DNA from: a virus
Reading direction: 5' to 3' (one strand)
DNA: 35,885 nucleotides
Virus record (IMG/VR): IMGVR_UViG_3300032738_000022
Coordinates: 1-35,885 of that record
In this document: positions 1 through 7,506 of the stretch, in pieces
How positions within the stretch are numbered: the stretch's first letter is position 1
Layout of the letters: each line of letters starts with the position of its first letter
Translations under genes and position numbers: made by a program
Notes under the pieces: generated by a model
What the model was told of the DNA's origin: nothing
Databases searched by the model: none
What the model saw: the letters and a program-made list of their open reading frames with translations, nothing else

Positions 1-337
1 CTCTTACACTATTGTTAGCATCAGTGATAGTCACCCTCAGTGTTCTAGGAACATCAGGCTGACCATCAATGCCAACAGCACTACCTGCTGATACAAGTGA
101 CAGGTCCTCGTCAGCCACAACTGCATCGAGGCTGGTATCTGCTGGCATAGTAACTGACTCAGAGGCTACAGCAAACTGTAGACTCTCCTCATAGGTCTTC
201 TCTCTAGGTAAGAACCTACTGAAGTCAGCTACTGCTCTCTCTATAGCACGATTAAGCTCTGCATTAGTTATCTCAGTGGTAGTCCTGAGGTCAGTCTTTA
301 GGTCTGTACGCATCTGCAAGCGTGTTTTTCCACCCAA
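1..337 (-). CDS. Head-tail adaptor/connector-like protein, C-terminus off the window
   Basis: Only the first 112 residues are present; the gene runs off the left edge. The start is a TTG at 337, chosen because an AGGAGG sits 7 nt upstream (345-350); the first in-frame ATG (313) has no ribosome binding site. The visible part is a helical N-terminus (TTTEITNAELNRAIERAVAD, then FSRFLP) followed by a strand-rich segment containing ESVTMPAD. This layout (charged helix, 'AVADFSRFLP', then a beta segment with a 'V-T-x-P-A-D' turn) is what I associate with small phage head-tail adaptor or tail-assembly proteins, but that is family memory and not a motif proof. It is the last visible gene of the leftward late block, directly after the 208-aa virion protein. 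Confidence 0.6.
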   Translation of the reverse strand, partial: MGGKTRLQMRTDLKTDLRTTTEITNAELNRAIERAVADFSRFLPREKTYEESLQFAVASESVTMPADTSLDAVVADEDLSLVSAGSAVGIDGQPDVPRTLRVTITDANNSVR

Positions 338-366
338 CTCAACACCTCCTTTTTAAGTGCTTATAT

Positions 367-993
367 CTAACCAAGGTCCAACTGGACTTCATACCAATGG
401 AAGCCTAGAGTGAATGTATCACCTACCAGTGAAGCAACCACGTGGGCTGAAAGACCAGCAGTTGGAGGAACTATTATCCTACCGCCAATCTCAGCACTTC
501 TCTGAGCACCAGGTAGAACACCAGTTGGCTCAACATCTACCGAGTCTCCCCAAGGAAACCAGCCATCATCTACCACAGTAGCACCATTGTCTAGTCTAGC
601 ATTACCCCCATAACTACTGATACATCTTGTACTCTTTATGGCAGTGATGTCAGCAGTAACTGCAGTCATACCGACTGGGTGAGAGCACAGCCAAATACCA
701 AACCTTGCCTGAGCAGCAGTTGATACTAACTGATGACACATGACCCGCTCTATGACATAGGACTTGCCTCCAGCAGCCTCACCATTCCAGAGGGTGAAGG
801 CAGCAGCAATAGAAGGCCTCACAACCAGAGCAGCAATAGCAGCAGTAGCCTGAGCTTGATAGCCCACTCCCTTTGCTGTTAACACTGCACCTGATGGTAG
901 CCCCTGTGCTACATACAAGTCACCATTCTTGGTAGCCTTTATGCTTACCTTGTTTCCAGTTGAAATCCTGACTCCAAACAGTTCTACATCCAT
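367..993 (-). CDS. Putative phage virion protein, 208 aa
   Basis: ATG start with AAAGGAGGAG just upstream. The protein is rich in Ala, Gly, Val and Thr and looks all-beta, with no membrane segment or catalytic motif that I can see. The N-terminus (VELFGVRISTGNKVSIKATK, then NGDLYVAQGLP) and a central AAFTLWNGEAAGGKSYVIER segment resemble a virion-protein type common in environmental phage genomes that sits among tail genes; I cannot assign a precise role. It lies between the 188-aa fibre-type protein and the adaptor-like protein at the left edge, all in the same direction with short gaps, so it belongs to the structural operon. Confidence 0.6.
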   Translation of the reverse strand: MDVELFGVRISTGNKVSIKATKNGDLYVAQGLPSGAVLTAKGVGYQAQATAAIAALVVRPSIAAAFTLWNGEAAGGKSYVIERVMCHQLVSTAAQARFGIWLCSHPVGMTAVTADITAIKSTRCISSYGGNARLDNGATVVDDGWFPWGDSVDVEPTGVLPGAQRSAEIGGRIIVPPTAGLSAHVVASLVGDTFTLGFHWYEVQLDLG

Positions 994-1022
994 TGTTCTC
1001 CTCCTTTAGATTTTACTTCCTA

Positions 1023-1586
1023 TTAGTCCTCCGCATCTTTTTCAGATATATTCTCGCCAGACAAACTAGCTAGATGAAGTTTACTCTGCCTCATCTCAGT
1101 TAGTATATGTCTCAAAAGGTCTATCTGTTCATTCTGGGTATCTTCCAGTATAGCTTCTATCTTCACATACTCACCTCCTATTATGTACCAGTCTGAACCA
1201 TCACAGATAATCATAACATACTGGTACTGTAAAGTCAATGCTATATCTATCTCTCCATCAATAGTCTCGACTGAAGTGTTACCCTTTATAGTTACGCTAT
1301 TACCAGTAGCATCTACCTTTTTAATGCAATATACTTTGTGGGTATTGCTACTAGCAGCAGGCAAAGTTAGAGTTATGCTACAAGCAGTAGAATCTACCAG
1401 CACTACCATCTCAGTACTGAGAGTGAAGCTGGCAGTCTTAGTAGTTGTCCTGAACTGCCCACTGTAGATGTAGGATATAGTTCCAGGTGGTATGATAGGT
1501 GCTCTACGCTCAAAGTCCTGCCCAGTGACATTTAGCCCAGTGCCTATAGGAGTATCTATTGGTCGCCCAGTTTTACTTTTTCCCAC
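1023..1586 (-). CDS. Fibre-type beta-module tail protein
   Basis: The middle of the protein carries a module known from many phage tail fibres: SITLTLPAAS, then IKKVDATGNSVTIKG, ETIDGE, and a closing YVMIICDGSDWYII. This module is thought to form a beta structure in fibre or spike proteins. The C-terminal 40 residues (EAILEDTQNEQIDLLRHILT onward) look helical and may form a trimeric coiled coil. Start is uncertain: GTG at 1586 follows GGGAGG by 7 nt, while TTG at 1601 follows AGGAG by 6 nt; I chose GTG, giving about 187 aa. It overlaps the end of the upstream gene by 14 nt, consistent with coupled translation. Confidence 0.7.
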   Translation of the reverse strand: MGKSKTGRPIDTPIGTGLNVTGQDFERRAPIIPPGTISYIYSGQFRTTTKTASFTLSTEMVVLVDSTACSITLTLPAASSNTHKVYCIKKVDATGNSVTIKGNTSVETIDGEIDIALTLQYQYVMIICDGSDWYIIGGEYVKIEAILEDTQNEQIDLLRHILTEMRQSKLHLASLSGENISEKDAED

Positions 1587-2748
1587 CGAATAGCCTCCCA
1601 AATATATCTCCTATTATTCCTCCCACTCCAGGTCTCCTCTGAGTAACCTTTCTAAATCTTTCTGCTACTTCTCCGCCAAAGGTCTCTCCAGCTTCTTCCT
1701 TCCAAGGTGTAATCCCACGCCATAGTTGCTTCATAGTTCCTAGAGGCACTGCTGCTCTTAAGGCTTGACCTAGAATCTCAGTTGGCTTCCTAGCAGGCTC
1801 TGATGGTTTACCAAATATATCCTCAGCTACTCTTCCAGGCAGTACAATACCTGGCATAGTTGGGAATATCCTTGGTCTGCCAGGTTCAGGAGCTACAGGT
1901 TCTGGCTCAGGAGGAATAAACCCAGTTCTATATGGAGTTGGAGGCACCAGCCCAGGCTCAGGAGCAAATGGATAAGGCTCTGGAGGTGGAGTCTGCTGCT
2001 CTGGAATCTCTAGCTCTTTCCTTACCTTATGCTCTGCTATCTCTATAGTGTTACTAACATCTCCTAGGCTCAATATCATCCTGAATATTCCAGGCTTATA
2101 GATATGGCGGATGCCAGTTACTCGGCTAATATCCTCGCTAGGTAAAGATGCACCATAAGTGACTATTAGCTTAGCAACTCTATCTGCTGTGCCTGGAAGG
2201 GCTTGCCCTTGTCTATATGTGGTATTGTTCCAGGTACTAGTTCTACCAGCGTGGTCATCCCAGAAGATGACCATAGCATTACCAGATACCCAACCAGAGC
2301 GGTCAATAATCTCTTGAATGATAGTAGAAATATCTGGACTATCAATCTCAGCATCCGCCAACCACTCGCCAGGATTATCAAAGTCCACAGTGGCAGTAGT
2401 CTTGACTCTTGCGGCATAGTCAGTATAGTCTGAGAATGTAATAGGATTATCTGCATCCTCACCACTGAGCCTACTCTTCAAGTCATAATCATCTATGCCA
2501 GGGTCTGCAAAAGAGCCACTGGACGTCCAGCGAATAACTGCTGTGGCTATAGCTGCTCCCTTAGGTATAGTGACATTCAGAAATCTCATGCCACCACCCC
2601 ACATATCATACTGAGCACCATTGTAGGACCTACCTGCTCTTATATAGCCATAGGCAGTACCAAATGTCCAAGCCTGAGTACTGACCCGCCTGAAAGCCAG
2701 ACAGTCATCAGTATCTGCATATACTTGAACAGTTAGTGATTGAGTCAT
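1573..2748 (-). CDS. Tail protein with DNRLRE-like beta domain and proline-rich linker
   Basis: 391 aa. The N-terminal half (about residues 1-200) looks like a carbohydrate-binding-type beta sandwich of the DNRLRE kind: a 'MRFLNVTIPKGAAIATAVIR' strand pair and a 'IIQEIIDRSGWVSGNAMVIF' segment, the usual closing signature. Residues about 250-310 are a proline- and glutamate-rich linker with PPEPEPVAPEP repeats. The C-terminal 80 residues contain small amphipathic helices and end in Gly/Lys. Its ATG overlaps the stop of the upstream gene (ATGA), so the two are translationally coupled. Likely a tail or baseplate-associated adhesin; the domain assignment is by pattern. Confidence 0.65.
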   Translation of the reverse strand: MTQSLTVQVYADTDDCLAFRRVSTQAWTFGTAYGYIRAGRSYNGAQYDMWGGGMRFLNVTIPKGAAIATAVIRWTSSGSFADPGIDDYDLKSRLSGEDADNPITFSDYTDYAARVKTTATVDFDNPGEWLADAEIDSPDISTIIQEIIDRSGWVSGNAMVIFWDDHAGRTSTWNNTTYRQGQALPGTADRVAKLIVTYGASLPSEDISRVTGIRHIYKPGIFRMILSLGDVSNTIEIAEHKVRKELEIPEQQTPPPEPYPFAPEPGLVPPTPYRTGFIPPEPEPVAPEPGRPRIFPTMPGIVLPGRVAEDIFGKPSEPARKPTEILGQALRAAVPLGTMKQLWRGITPWKEEAGETFGGEVAERFRKVTQRRPGVGGIIGDIFGRLFGGKK

Positions 2749-3764
2749 CTACTATCAAACACTCCTATTTTATCGTATAGCTCTACCTGGCAGTCATGAG
2801 GAGCATACATCCTGCCAGCGAGAGCTTCCATCTCGGCTCTGGCTAGAATTGCTGCTGCTCGGTTATCTGCATCTGCTTGAGTAGTGAGTTCAGGTGCAAC
2901 TGCTACCATGACTATAGTACCATAAGCAGCAATCTCAGTTGCATCAGTGGCTTCACCAGTTATAATATCTGCCCAGAGACCATCTGCACCTTCGTTAGCG
3001 AAGCAGTAAACATGATTAGGGATAAGTACATTCTTGCGCTCCATATACTCATAGAAGTAAGGAGCACGGTCAGAGAAGTATTCAATATCTGCTGTGTCAG
3101 TAGTCTGAGGATACTTGACCTCAAACTCCAGAGTCTGCTTAGACCGCAGGTAGCTCTTAGTCGTATTGATTAGCCTGTAGAGTATCTGCCCTGCTCTCTC
3201 AAATGGTTGAGTGTTTATGTCGAACTGAGGCTGGAGAGTATTTATGATACTATCATCTTCCACCAGTGCTGCCAAAGTCATACTAATCTCAGTCAGAACA
3301 GCAGTGATAATACCATAGACAGTATCGGTAGTATAGTTAGTAGTATAGAATGGAGGATTCCCTATCCTTATAGGCATCTCCCTAGCCTTAGACCACATAC
3401 CCTCTAGCTCTAGAAGTACTACCCTCTTGCCCTGAGCATTTATCTCTTGCTGATGCTTGACCCAGAGGCGAGAAGTCTGGGAGTATCTGGCAGTATCCCC
3501 AGCACAGATGTATCCATAGCCAATCTCAGTCCAGTAGCCCTTTAGGTCTGGTATAGTCTTATCATCATTCCTAAGGATGATACTGGCATAGTCGTTATAA
3601 GGCTCTTCCTGGTGGTCTATGGATAGGATACGCCTATTGGCTTGGTCAGATGAGTAGTCATAAGTAGTATTCCCATCTGCGCTAGTGAATAGCAGATAGA
3701 TGTAAGGAGTGTTAGTAGCAGCGTTCTGTTCACTTAGAAGGTCGGCATGAATAGTCCTTGCCAC
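2745..3764 (-). CDS. Tail hub / baseplate-like protein
   Basis: 339 aa. GTG start at 3764, preceded by GAGGAG at 6 nt spacing; no better in-frame start lies nearby. The first 130 residues contain features shared with phage tail-hub-type proteins: YASIILRNDDKTIPDLKGYW, a 'GYGYICAGD' turn, then 'RLWVKHQQEI' and 'VVLLELEGMWSKAREMP'. The middle holds a predicted helix-strand domain and the C-terminus a helix rich in Ala/Glu (ADADNRAAAILARAEMEALA). No enzymatic motif is visible. It lies between the small 95-aa protein and the DNRLRE-like protein and shares an ATGA overlap with the latter. Confidence 0.55.
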   Translation of the reverse strand: MARTIHADLLSEQNAATNTPYIYLLFTSADGNTTYDYSSDQANRRILSIDHQEEPYNDYASIILRNDDKTIPDLKGYWTEIGYGYICAGDTARYSQTSRLWVKHQQEINAQGKRVVLLELEGMWSKAREMPIRIGNPPFYTTNYTTDTVYGIITAVLTEISMTLAALVEDDSIINTLQPQFDINTQPFERAGQILYRLINTTKSYLRSKQTLEFEVKYPQTTDTADIEYFSDRAPYFYEYMERKNVLIPNHVYCFANEGADGLWADIITGEATDATEIAAYGTIVMVAVAPELTTQADADNRAAAILARAEMEALAGRMYAPHDCQVELYDKIGVFDSR

Positions 3765-3775
3765 AGCAAACTCCT

Positions 3776-4063
3776 CTAATCAGTATAGCCGCCCACTACT
3801 CTAGTATCTGCGTGCTCAAATGCACTTATCCTAATACCACTGAGGAAAGGCATTGGAGGGTCAAACACATACAGCATAGTCCGTTGGGCAGGCTGATGAA
3901 ACTTTATTATCTCACCAGTAGCTCCACTAGCAGCATCGTTCAAGGTAATATGTCTTATACTACTATTTGGGTTCTCTACCAGGAGCCAATGCAGTAGAGC
4001 ATTAGTTCCAACTATATTGCCTGCAGCTGTTAGTCTAGTTTTCTTACAAGCTAAAAAAGTCAT
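3776..4063 (-). CDS. Small virion protein of unknown function, 95 aa
   Basis: ATG start with GGGGAGGTAGGC upstream. The sequence is beta-rich with a short hydrophobic stretch (NALLHWLLVE) and a C-terminal motif DPPMPFLSGIRISAF, which resembles small beta-sandwich proteins often encoded among phage head-tail genes. No catalytic residues are visible. It starts 3 nt after the stop of the 59-aa protein and ends 11 nt before the GTG of the tail-hub-like gene. Function not recognised. Confidence 0.6.
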   Translation of the reverse strand: MTFLACKKTRLTAAGNIVGTNALLHWLLVENPNSSIRHITLNDAASGATGEIIKFHQPAQRTMLYVFDPPMPFLSGIRISAFEHADTRVVGGYTD

Positions 4064-4065
4064 GC

Positions 4066-4245
4066 CTACCTCCCCATGTCCAAAGATTTCCCAGTCTTGT
4101 CTCTTGCCATACCATAGGCTTGCCCCGCTGCCTCCTCCTGAGTCTTACCTTCCTTCTCCATCAGTTGCTTAATGGTCTGGCCTATAGCATCTTGGATTTG
4201 TTGCGTAGTAGATTTTTCATTTAGATTGTCAACCGCTAGGGGCAT
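4066..4245 (-). CDS. Small phage protein, 59 aa
   Basis: ATG start with AAGGAGGATACT upstream (strong Shine-Dalgarno). The product is hydrophilic and mostly helical (QQIQDAIGQTIKQLMEKEGK), followed by an Ala/Gly-rich stretch (EEAAGQAYGMARDKTGKS). It is tightly packed between the 70-aa and 95-aa genes in the leftward structural operon. No family recognised. Its good ribosome binding site, spacing and codon pattern make it a likely real gene in spite of its size. Confidence 0.65.
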   Translation of the reverse strand: MPLAVDNLNEKSTTQQIQDAIGQTIKQLMEKEGKTQEEAAGQAYGMARDKTGKSLDMGR

Positions 4246-4255
4246 AGTATCCTCC

Positions 4256-4468
4256 TTATGGTTTCTTCATATCCTCTAATGCCAAGGTTATGTTCTCATT
4301 GAACTGAGCAACACATAAGGACTGAAGCTGTCCAGCTATGACTGCTATGTTAGTGTTCTCTTCAGAGTGCACTACAGTTATCCAATCTCCTCCTGGCACT
4401 TTCTCTTGCATCTTGAAGAAGTTATTATTCTCCCAGGTTACCTTGACCTCATACTCTTTACCTGCCAT
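4256..4468 (-). CDS. Small phage protein, 70 aa
   Basis: ATG start with GGAGGAGGATA directly upstream. Residues 1-35 look like a small beta sheet (YEVKVTWENNNFFKMQEKV) and residues 40-68 like one helix (IAVIAGQLQSLCVAQFNENI). The start codon overlaps the end of the 24-aa ORF just before it, so translation may be coupled. Function not recognised. Confidence 0.65.
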   Translation of the reverse strand: MAGKEYEVKVTWENNNFFKMQEKVPGGDWITVVHSEENTNIAVIAGQLQSLCVAQFNENITLALEDMKKP

Positions 4469-4532
4469 TATCCTCCTCCACTGGAGCGACAGATGAATCT
4501 TTAGTTAGTGCTTCCATTTTAGGATTCGGCAT
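4458..4532 (-). CDS. Very small ORF, 24 aa
   Basis: ATG with AAAGGAG 8 nt upstream; the peptide starts MPNPKMEALTKDSS and ends 9 nt into the following 70-aa gene. It is hydrophilic with no membrane segment. Support is limited to the ribosome binding site, the overlap with the next gene and position in a dense operon. It could act mainly to deliver ribosomes to the next gene. Confidence 0.4.
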   Translation of the reverse strand: MPNPKMEALTKDSSVAPVEEDNGR

Positions 4533-4554
4533 TTGCTATTCTCCTTTGGACTAA

Positions 4555-4582
4555 GGGGAGAAGATATCGCTACCCTCTCCCC
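4555..4582 (-). promoter_or_regulatory. Hairpin between two small genes
   Basis: A perfect 7-bp inverted repeat, GGGGAGA with TCTCCCC, and a 14-nt loop, in the 60-nt gap after the 36-aa gene on the leftward transcript. No run of T follows, so it is not a standard intrinsic terminator. It may be an mRNA processing or stability element that sets different expression of the capsid genes before it and the tail genes after it. Confidence 0.4.
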
Positions 4583-4592
4583 ATAATCTCAT

Positions 4593-4703
4593 CTACTTAG
4601 GTTTCTGGGGTGGGAGAGGTTTAGGTTCAGGTTCTGGAAAGATATCTGGAAAGATAGCAGGAGCATCCTTTTCCCAGGGTAATGGTTTTCTTTCATCTGT
4701 CAT
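4593..4703 (-). CDS. Proline-rich small protein, 36 aa
   Basis: ATG preceded by AAGGAGGGAAACA, a strong Shine-Dalgarno site. The peptide is acidic at first (MTDERKPLPWEKD) and then proline-rich with an imperfect repeat (IFPDIFPEPEPKPLPP). Similar Pro-rich tails occur in neighbouring virion proteins (the 391-aa tail protein and the 1983-aa protein). It lies 11 nt after the 292-aa decoration-like gene. No known family. Confidence 0.55.
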   Translation of the reverse strand: MTDERKPLPWEKDAPAIFPDIFPEPEPKPLPPQKPK

Positions 4704-4714
4704 TGTTTCCCTCC

Positions 4715-5593
4715 TTATCCACCTAAGTCCAAATCCATGTTAAGGTAGGCAGCACCGTGCGTATCGGAAGTTCTGCAAAGCAGTGTACCTATAGGTTGAT
4801 GCCCTGTTCCTTGTGCAGCTTGAGTGGTTAAGATACCACCAATAGTCATGCACACCCTTGAATTAACAGCGTAGCCAGGAAGCAGAGTGCTCCAACCATT
4901 AGGTGTAATGAAGATTGGTCCTGCAGTCTGAAGCCAGAAGTAGTAAGCGCTTTGAATGGGTATCAGAGGAGAACCCATATAGGTAACATGGTCTTCATAT
5001 CCAGTATCTGTTGGACTCATCTGGATATTACTGTACGGATTAAGAAAGATTTCTATGCCATCACTAGCAACTACGGCATATTTCTTAGCCTTATGGAGTG
5101 TAACCTTCGTGTTCTGCCAAGGAGTTGTTGTTGCAGCAGTAGGACCTGATATGATGTAGGACTCCTCATAGCACACATTCCTAGCAGCGTCAAAGTGAAG
5201 CAGATACGCTCCCTCGTAGTAGTCCTTTACTCTGTTTATGGTATCAGTGAAGGAAAGCTCAGTAGCACCTATGTCATAGGCGTTGGCAACTCCATCTGCC
5301 TGACAATGCCCATAGAAGCCGTTGAGGTTTGTGGTAGATGCACCAGTTGTGTAGTTAGCATTACAGACTAGAATCTTAGTGCCTGTCAGAGCTCCACCAG
5401 CCTTAGCATAGCGAAACTTCTTACCTATGCCTGGATACCATGCTAGAGTCCCAATAGGGTATAGTGCACTTACACTCTCAGCAAACACATCAGGCTGTTT
5501 TAGGCTAACTAGCCCTTCTGCGGGAGAAGGTGGCAGAAAGAGTACTGCGCCATCTGCACACCTTACGTCATGGTTAATTTTTGACCTTGCCAT
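4715..5593 (-). CDS. Capsid decoration-like structural protein, 292 aa
   Basis: ATG start with AAAAGGAGAAACT upstream. It directly follows the major capsid gene. The region SALYPIGTLAWYPGIGKKFR followed by YAKAGGAL resembles a pattern seen in structural proteins encoded next to capsid genes in environmental phages, often read as head decoration or head fibre subunits. The rest is beta-rich with many Thr, Gly and aromatic residues and a 'LNMDLDLGG' end. No enzyme motif or transmembrane segment is visible. Role as a capsid-surface protein is inferred from position and composition. Confidence 0.6.
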   Translation of the reverse strand: MARSKINHDVRCADGAVLFLPPSPAEGLVSLKQPDVFAESVSALYPIGTLAWYPGIGKKFRYAKAGGALTGTKILVCNANYTTGASTTNLNGFYGHCQADGVANAYDIGATELSFTDTINRVKDYYEGAYLLHFDAARNVCYEESYIISGPTAATTTPWQNTKVTLHKAKKYAVVASDGIEIFLNPYSNIQMSPTDTGYEDHVTYMGSPLIPIQSAYYFWLQTAGPIFITPNGWSTLLPGYAVNSRVCMTIGGILTTQAAQGTGHQPIGTLLCRTSDTHGAAYLNMDLDLGG

Positions 5594-5657
5594 TTTAGTT
5601 TCTCCTTTTCTATTTTGATGTTTCTAAGGCACACCGTTCAAAGCCTTTTAGCTAATA

Positions 5658-6722
5658 CTATATAGTAAAAGCTGCGTCTAGAATGTCGTAGATTCTACCG
5701 AGGCACAGGCTCGAACCTAGCAGTAAGGCACCGTAATTAACGAGCCTTATGCCGCCTGCATCGTAGTCCTCGAGTTCAGGGAATCGGACAAGTTTGTAGA
5801 AGTCACCCAGACCTTCAGTTCCACCATAGGCAAAGGTGATACCAGGCTCCATGTTCATCACGTTACCGTACTTGAGAGTGAAGATGGAGTAGGTCTTATC
5901 ACCACTGGCATAGAGACCTCTAGCTTCGAGGTTAGTGCCACTGCCAGTAGCATCATCCTCAGCCACCAGGTAGTCAGTTCGGATGATAGGGATGCCATCC
6001 CAGAAGAGTACTCTCTTGCCAATGTCATTGTAGCCCATAGAGATGTACATGAGGTTATGGTCTCCAGCAGTACCAGCCCAGCCTTTCTCCTGATAGGCAG
6101 CATCCATTCTGCGGATGAGTTCGTAAGGTGCCAGCATCTCGTCTATGCCTAACTTCATCGCATCTATGTGGTCTCGGAGTAGTGCCATGCTCAATGCAGC
6201 ATCTCCAGCATTGACGTTCTTGGCATCGTAGGTAGAGCCAGCAGTGTAGGGTGTACCGTGTTCTGCGGCTAGAGCATGAAGACCATCGAACTGCTTGGCG
6301 CTAGTCCATGTAGTGTCGGCATAGATGATTCTTGCACCGAGACGCCTCTTCAGACCCTTCTCGGACTCCAATAGCACTCTGGCTTCGTAGTTATTATAGG
6401 TGCCATAGATGCCTTCAACAAAGTGGTCGAGTTTGCGCTGGATGTAGGTGCGCTTGAGTTCCATCTCCTTCTCTTCGTAGGTTACATCCTCAGACCAGGA
6501 GAGCTGTTCACCGATGTCTACTTCAGCGACTGCAGATTCAGTAGTGGTGAGTTCTCTTAACCACTCTATTTTGAGTCCGCTTCGGGCTGCCTGGGCGACT
6601 GGCATTCTTTCTAAAGGGTTGTTGCGTTTTATGTCTTCCTCAAAGACCCCAGGAATCTTCATAGACTGTGTAAGCTTTTGGGCTTGGGCTAATGTAGACC
6701 AATGCCCGCCTGAGTCGGCCAT
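5658..6722 (-). CDS. Major capsid protein (HK97 fold)
   Basis: 354 aa, ATG with AAGGAGGAAAG upstream. It follows a coiled-coil scaffold gene by 22 nt, which is the usual scaffold-capsid order. The size and layout fit HK97-fold capsid proteins of about 350 aa: an N-terminal arm (about 1-50), an E-loop-like region with EDVTYEEKEMELKRTYIQRK, a long central helix region (EARVLLESEKGLKRRLGARI), a P/A-domain with GTPYTAGSTYDAKNVNAGDA, and a late LWDG-type strand (VLFWDGIPIIRTDYLV) typical of capsid proteins of this type. It should form the icosahedral shell and be one of the most abundant products. Confidence 0.85.
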   Translation of the reverse strand: MADSGGHWSTLAQAQKLTQSMKIPGVFEEDIKRNNPLERMPVAQAARSGLKIEWLRELTTTESAVAEVDIGEQLSWSEDVTYEEKEMELKRTYIQRKLDHFVEGIYGTYNNYEARVLLESEKGLKRRLGARIIYADTTWTSAKQFDGLHALAAEHGTPYTAGSTYDAKNVNAGDAALSMALLRDHIDAMKLGIDEMLAPYELIRRMDAAYQEKGWAGTAGDHNLMYISMGYNDIGKRVLFWDGIPIIRTDYLVAEDDATGSGTNLEARGLYASGDKTYSIFTLKYGNVMNMEPGITFAYGGTEGLGDFYKLVRFPELEDYDAGGIRLVNYGALLLGSSLCLGRIYDILDAAFTI

Positions 6723-6744
6723 GTTAACTTTCCTCCTTGTTTAT

Positions 6745-7404
6745 TTACTGTTGTGTCTCGGCAGTGCGAGTGCCTCTTACAGGTGTAGACTGGAGTATCT
6801 TGGCTGCCCTTTCCATAGGTGTTTCAGGAGCAGCTCCAGCTCCAAGTCCACCAGTGGCATAGTTACCAATTCCCCGAGACTGTGATAAGGCTTTAAGAGC
6901 CTCTTCAAAGGAGTCAAGCTGTAGTTCTGTTTTACCTTCTAACTGTTCGGCAGTTACTGCTCCACCAGATTTGAGAAGGATGTTCTGCCGTCTTAGTTCG
7001 AGAGCTTTGGCTATTGCCTGCTCTGCACTGCCTTTGGCAGCATCTAATTCTTGCTTACTCCTCGCAGCTTCTTCGTCAGAAACTGCACCAGACTGACTGG
7101 CCTGTTCTAACTGTTGGACTTTAGCGTTTGCAGCAGCTACAGCCTGTTGAGCATCAGAGACTTCCACCTTAGACTTGTCTATAGCATCGTTGTGGACTGT
7201 CTGTTGCTCTTCCAGCTTCTGCTCCAAACTCCGTTTTGCTGCTATCAAGTCAGACTCATGAACTACCTTCTTGCCATCTACTGTCATAACTCCATCTTTG
7301 ACTTCAAGTACAGGAGGAGTTGTAGTAGTTGGCTCTGAAGAAGGAGTTGCTTGAGGTACTGGCTCTCCACTGCTAGCGGCACCTTGTGGGTTCTGAGTTA
7401 CCAT
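6745..7404 (-). CDS. Capsid scaffolding protein
   Basis: 219 aa, highly charged and alanine/glutamine-rich. Residues about 50-165 are predicted coiled coil (ESDLIAAKRSLEQKLEEQQT onward), which is typical of phage scaffolds, and the gene lies just before the capsid gene. The N-terminus is Pro/Ser/Thr-rich and probably disordered. The start is the ATG at 7404 with GAGGAGGAACAC upstream. A longer reading from 7434 is rejected because those codons are the promoter -10 box (TATACT). The short helical C-terminus (PMERAAKILQS) may contact the capsid. Confidence 0.8.
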   Translation of the reverse strand: MVTQNPQGAASSGEPVPQATPSSEPTTTTPPVLEVKDGVMTVDGKKVVHESDLIAAKRSLEQKLEEQQTVHNDAIDKSKVEVSDAQQAVAAANAKVQQLEQASQSGAVSDEEAARSKQELDAAKGSAEQAIAKALELRRQNILLKSGGAVTAEQLEGKTELQLDSFEEALKALSQSRGIGNYATGGLGAGAAPETPMERAAKILQSTPVRGTRTAETQQ

Positions 7405-7424
7405 GTGTTCCTCCTCTTGAGTAT

Positions 7425-7453
7425 AGTATACCATATTCCAATACGGTTGTCAA
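7425..7453 (-). promoter_or_regulatory. Sigma-70-type promoter of the scaffold/capsid genes
   Basis: On the minus strand TTGACA (7448-7453) and TATACT (7425-7430) are separated by 17 bp, with a TGG extended -10. A second overlapping TATACT-like copy is at 7420-7425. The core ATCCTTGACA and ATATGGTATACT match the promoter upstream of the small terminase at 23000-23028. It sits inside the late block, so it can boost scaffold and capsid expression separately from the upstream genes. The predicted transcript begins only about 12-18 nt before the scaffold ATG. Confidence 0.8.
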
Positions 7454-7506
7454 GGATATTAAAAGATACAACATTTATTGTTTATCGCTTTCTCATAAGT
7501 ACCTCC

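Noticed and set aside
4555-4582. Intrinsic terminator in the leftward transcript
   Set aside because: The 7-bp hairpin is real but no T run follows on the minus strand, so it is listed only as a hairpin.
5594-5657. Terminator between capsid and decoration-like genes (AAGGC/GCCTT stem)
   Set aside because: Only 5 bp with a 12-nt loop and no T run.
7471-7506. Mini-ORF (four codons, MRKR) with a good ribosome binding site after the giant gene
   Set aside because: Too short to support as a gene; probably chance next to the promoter.
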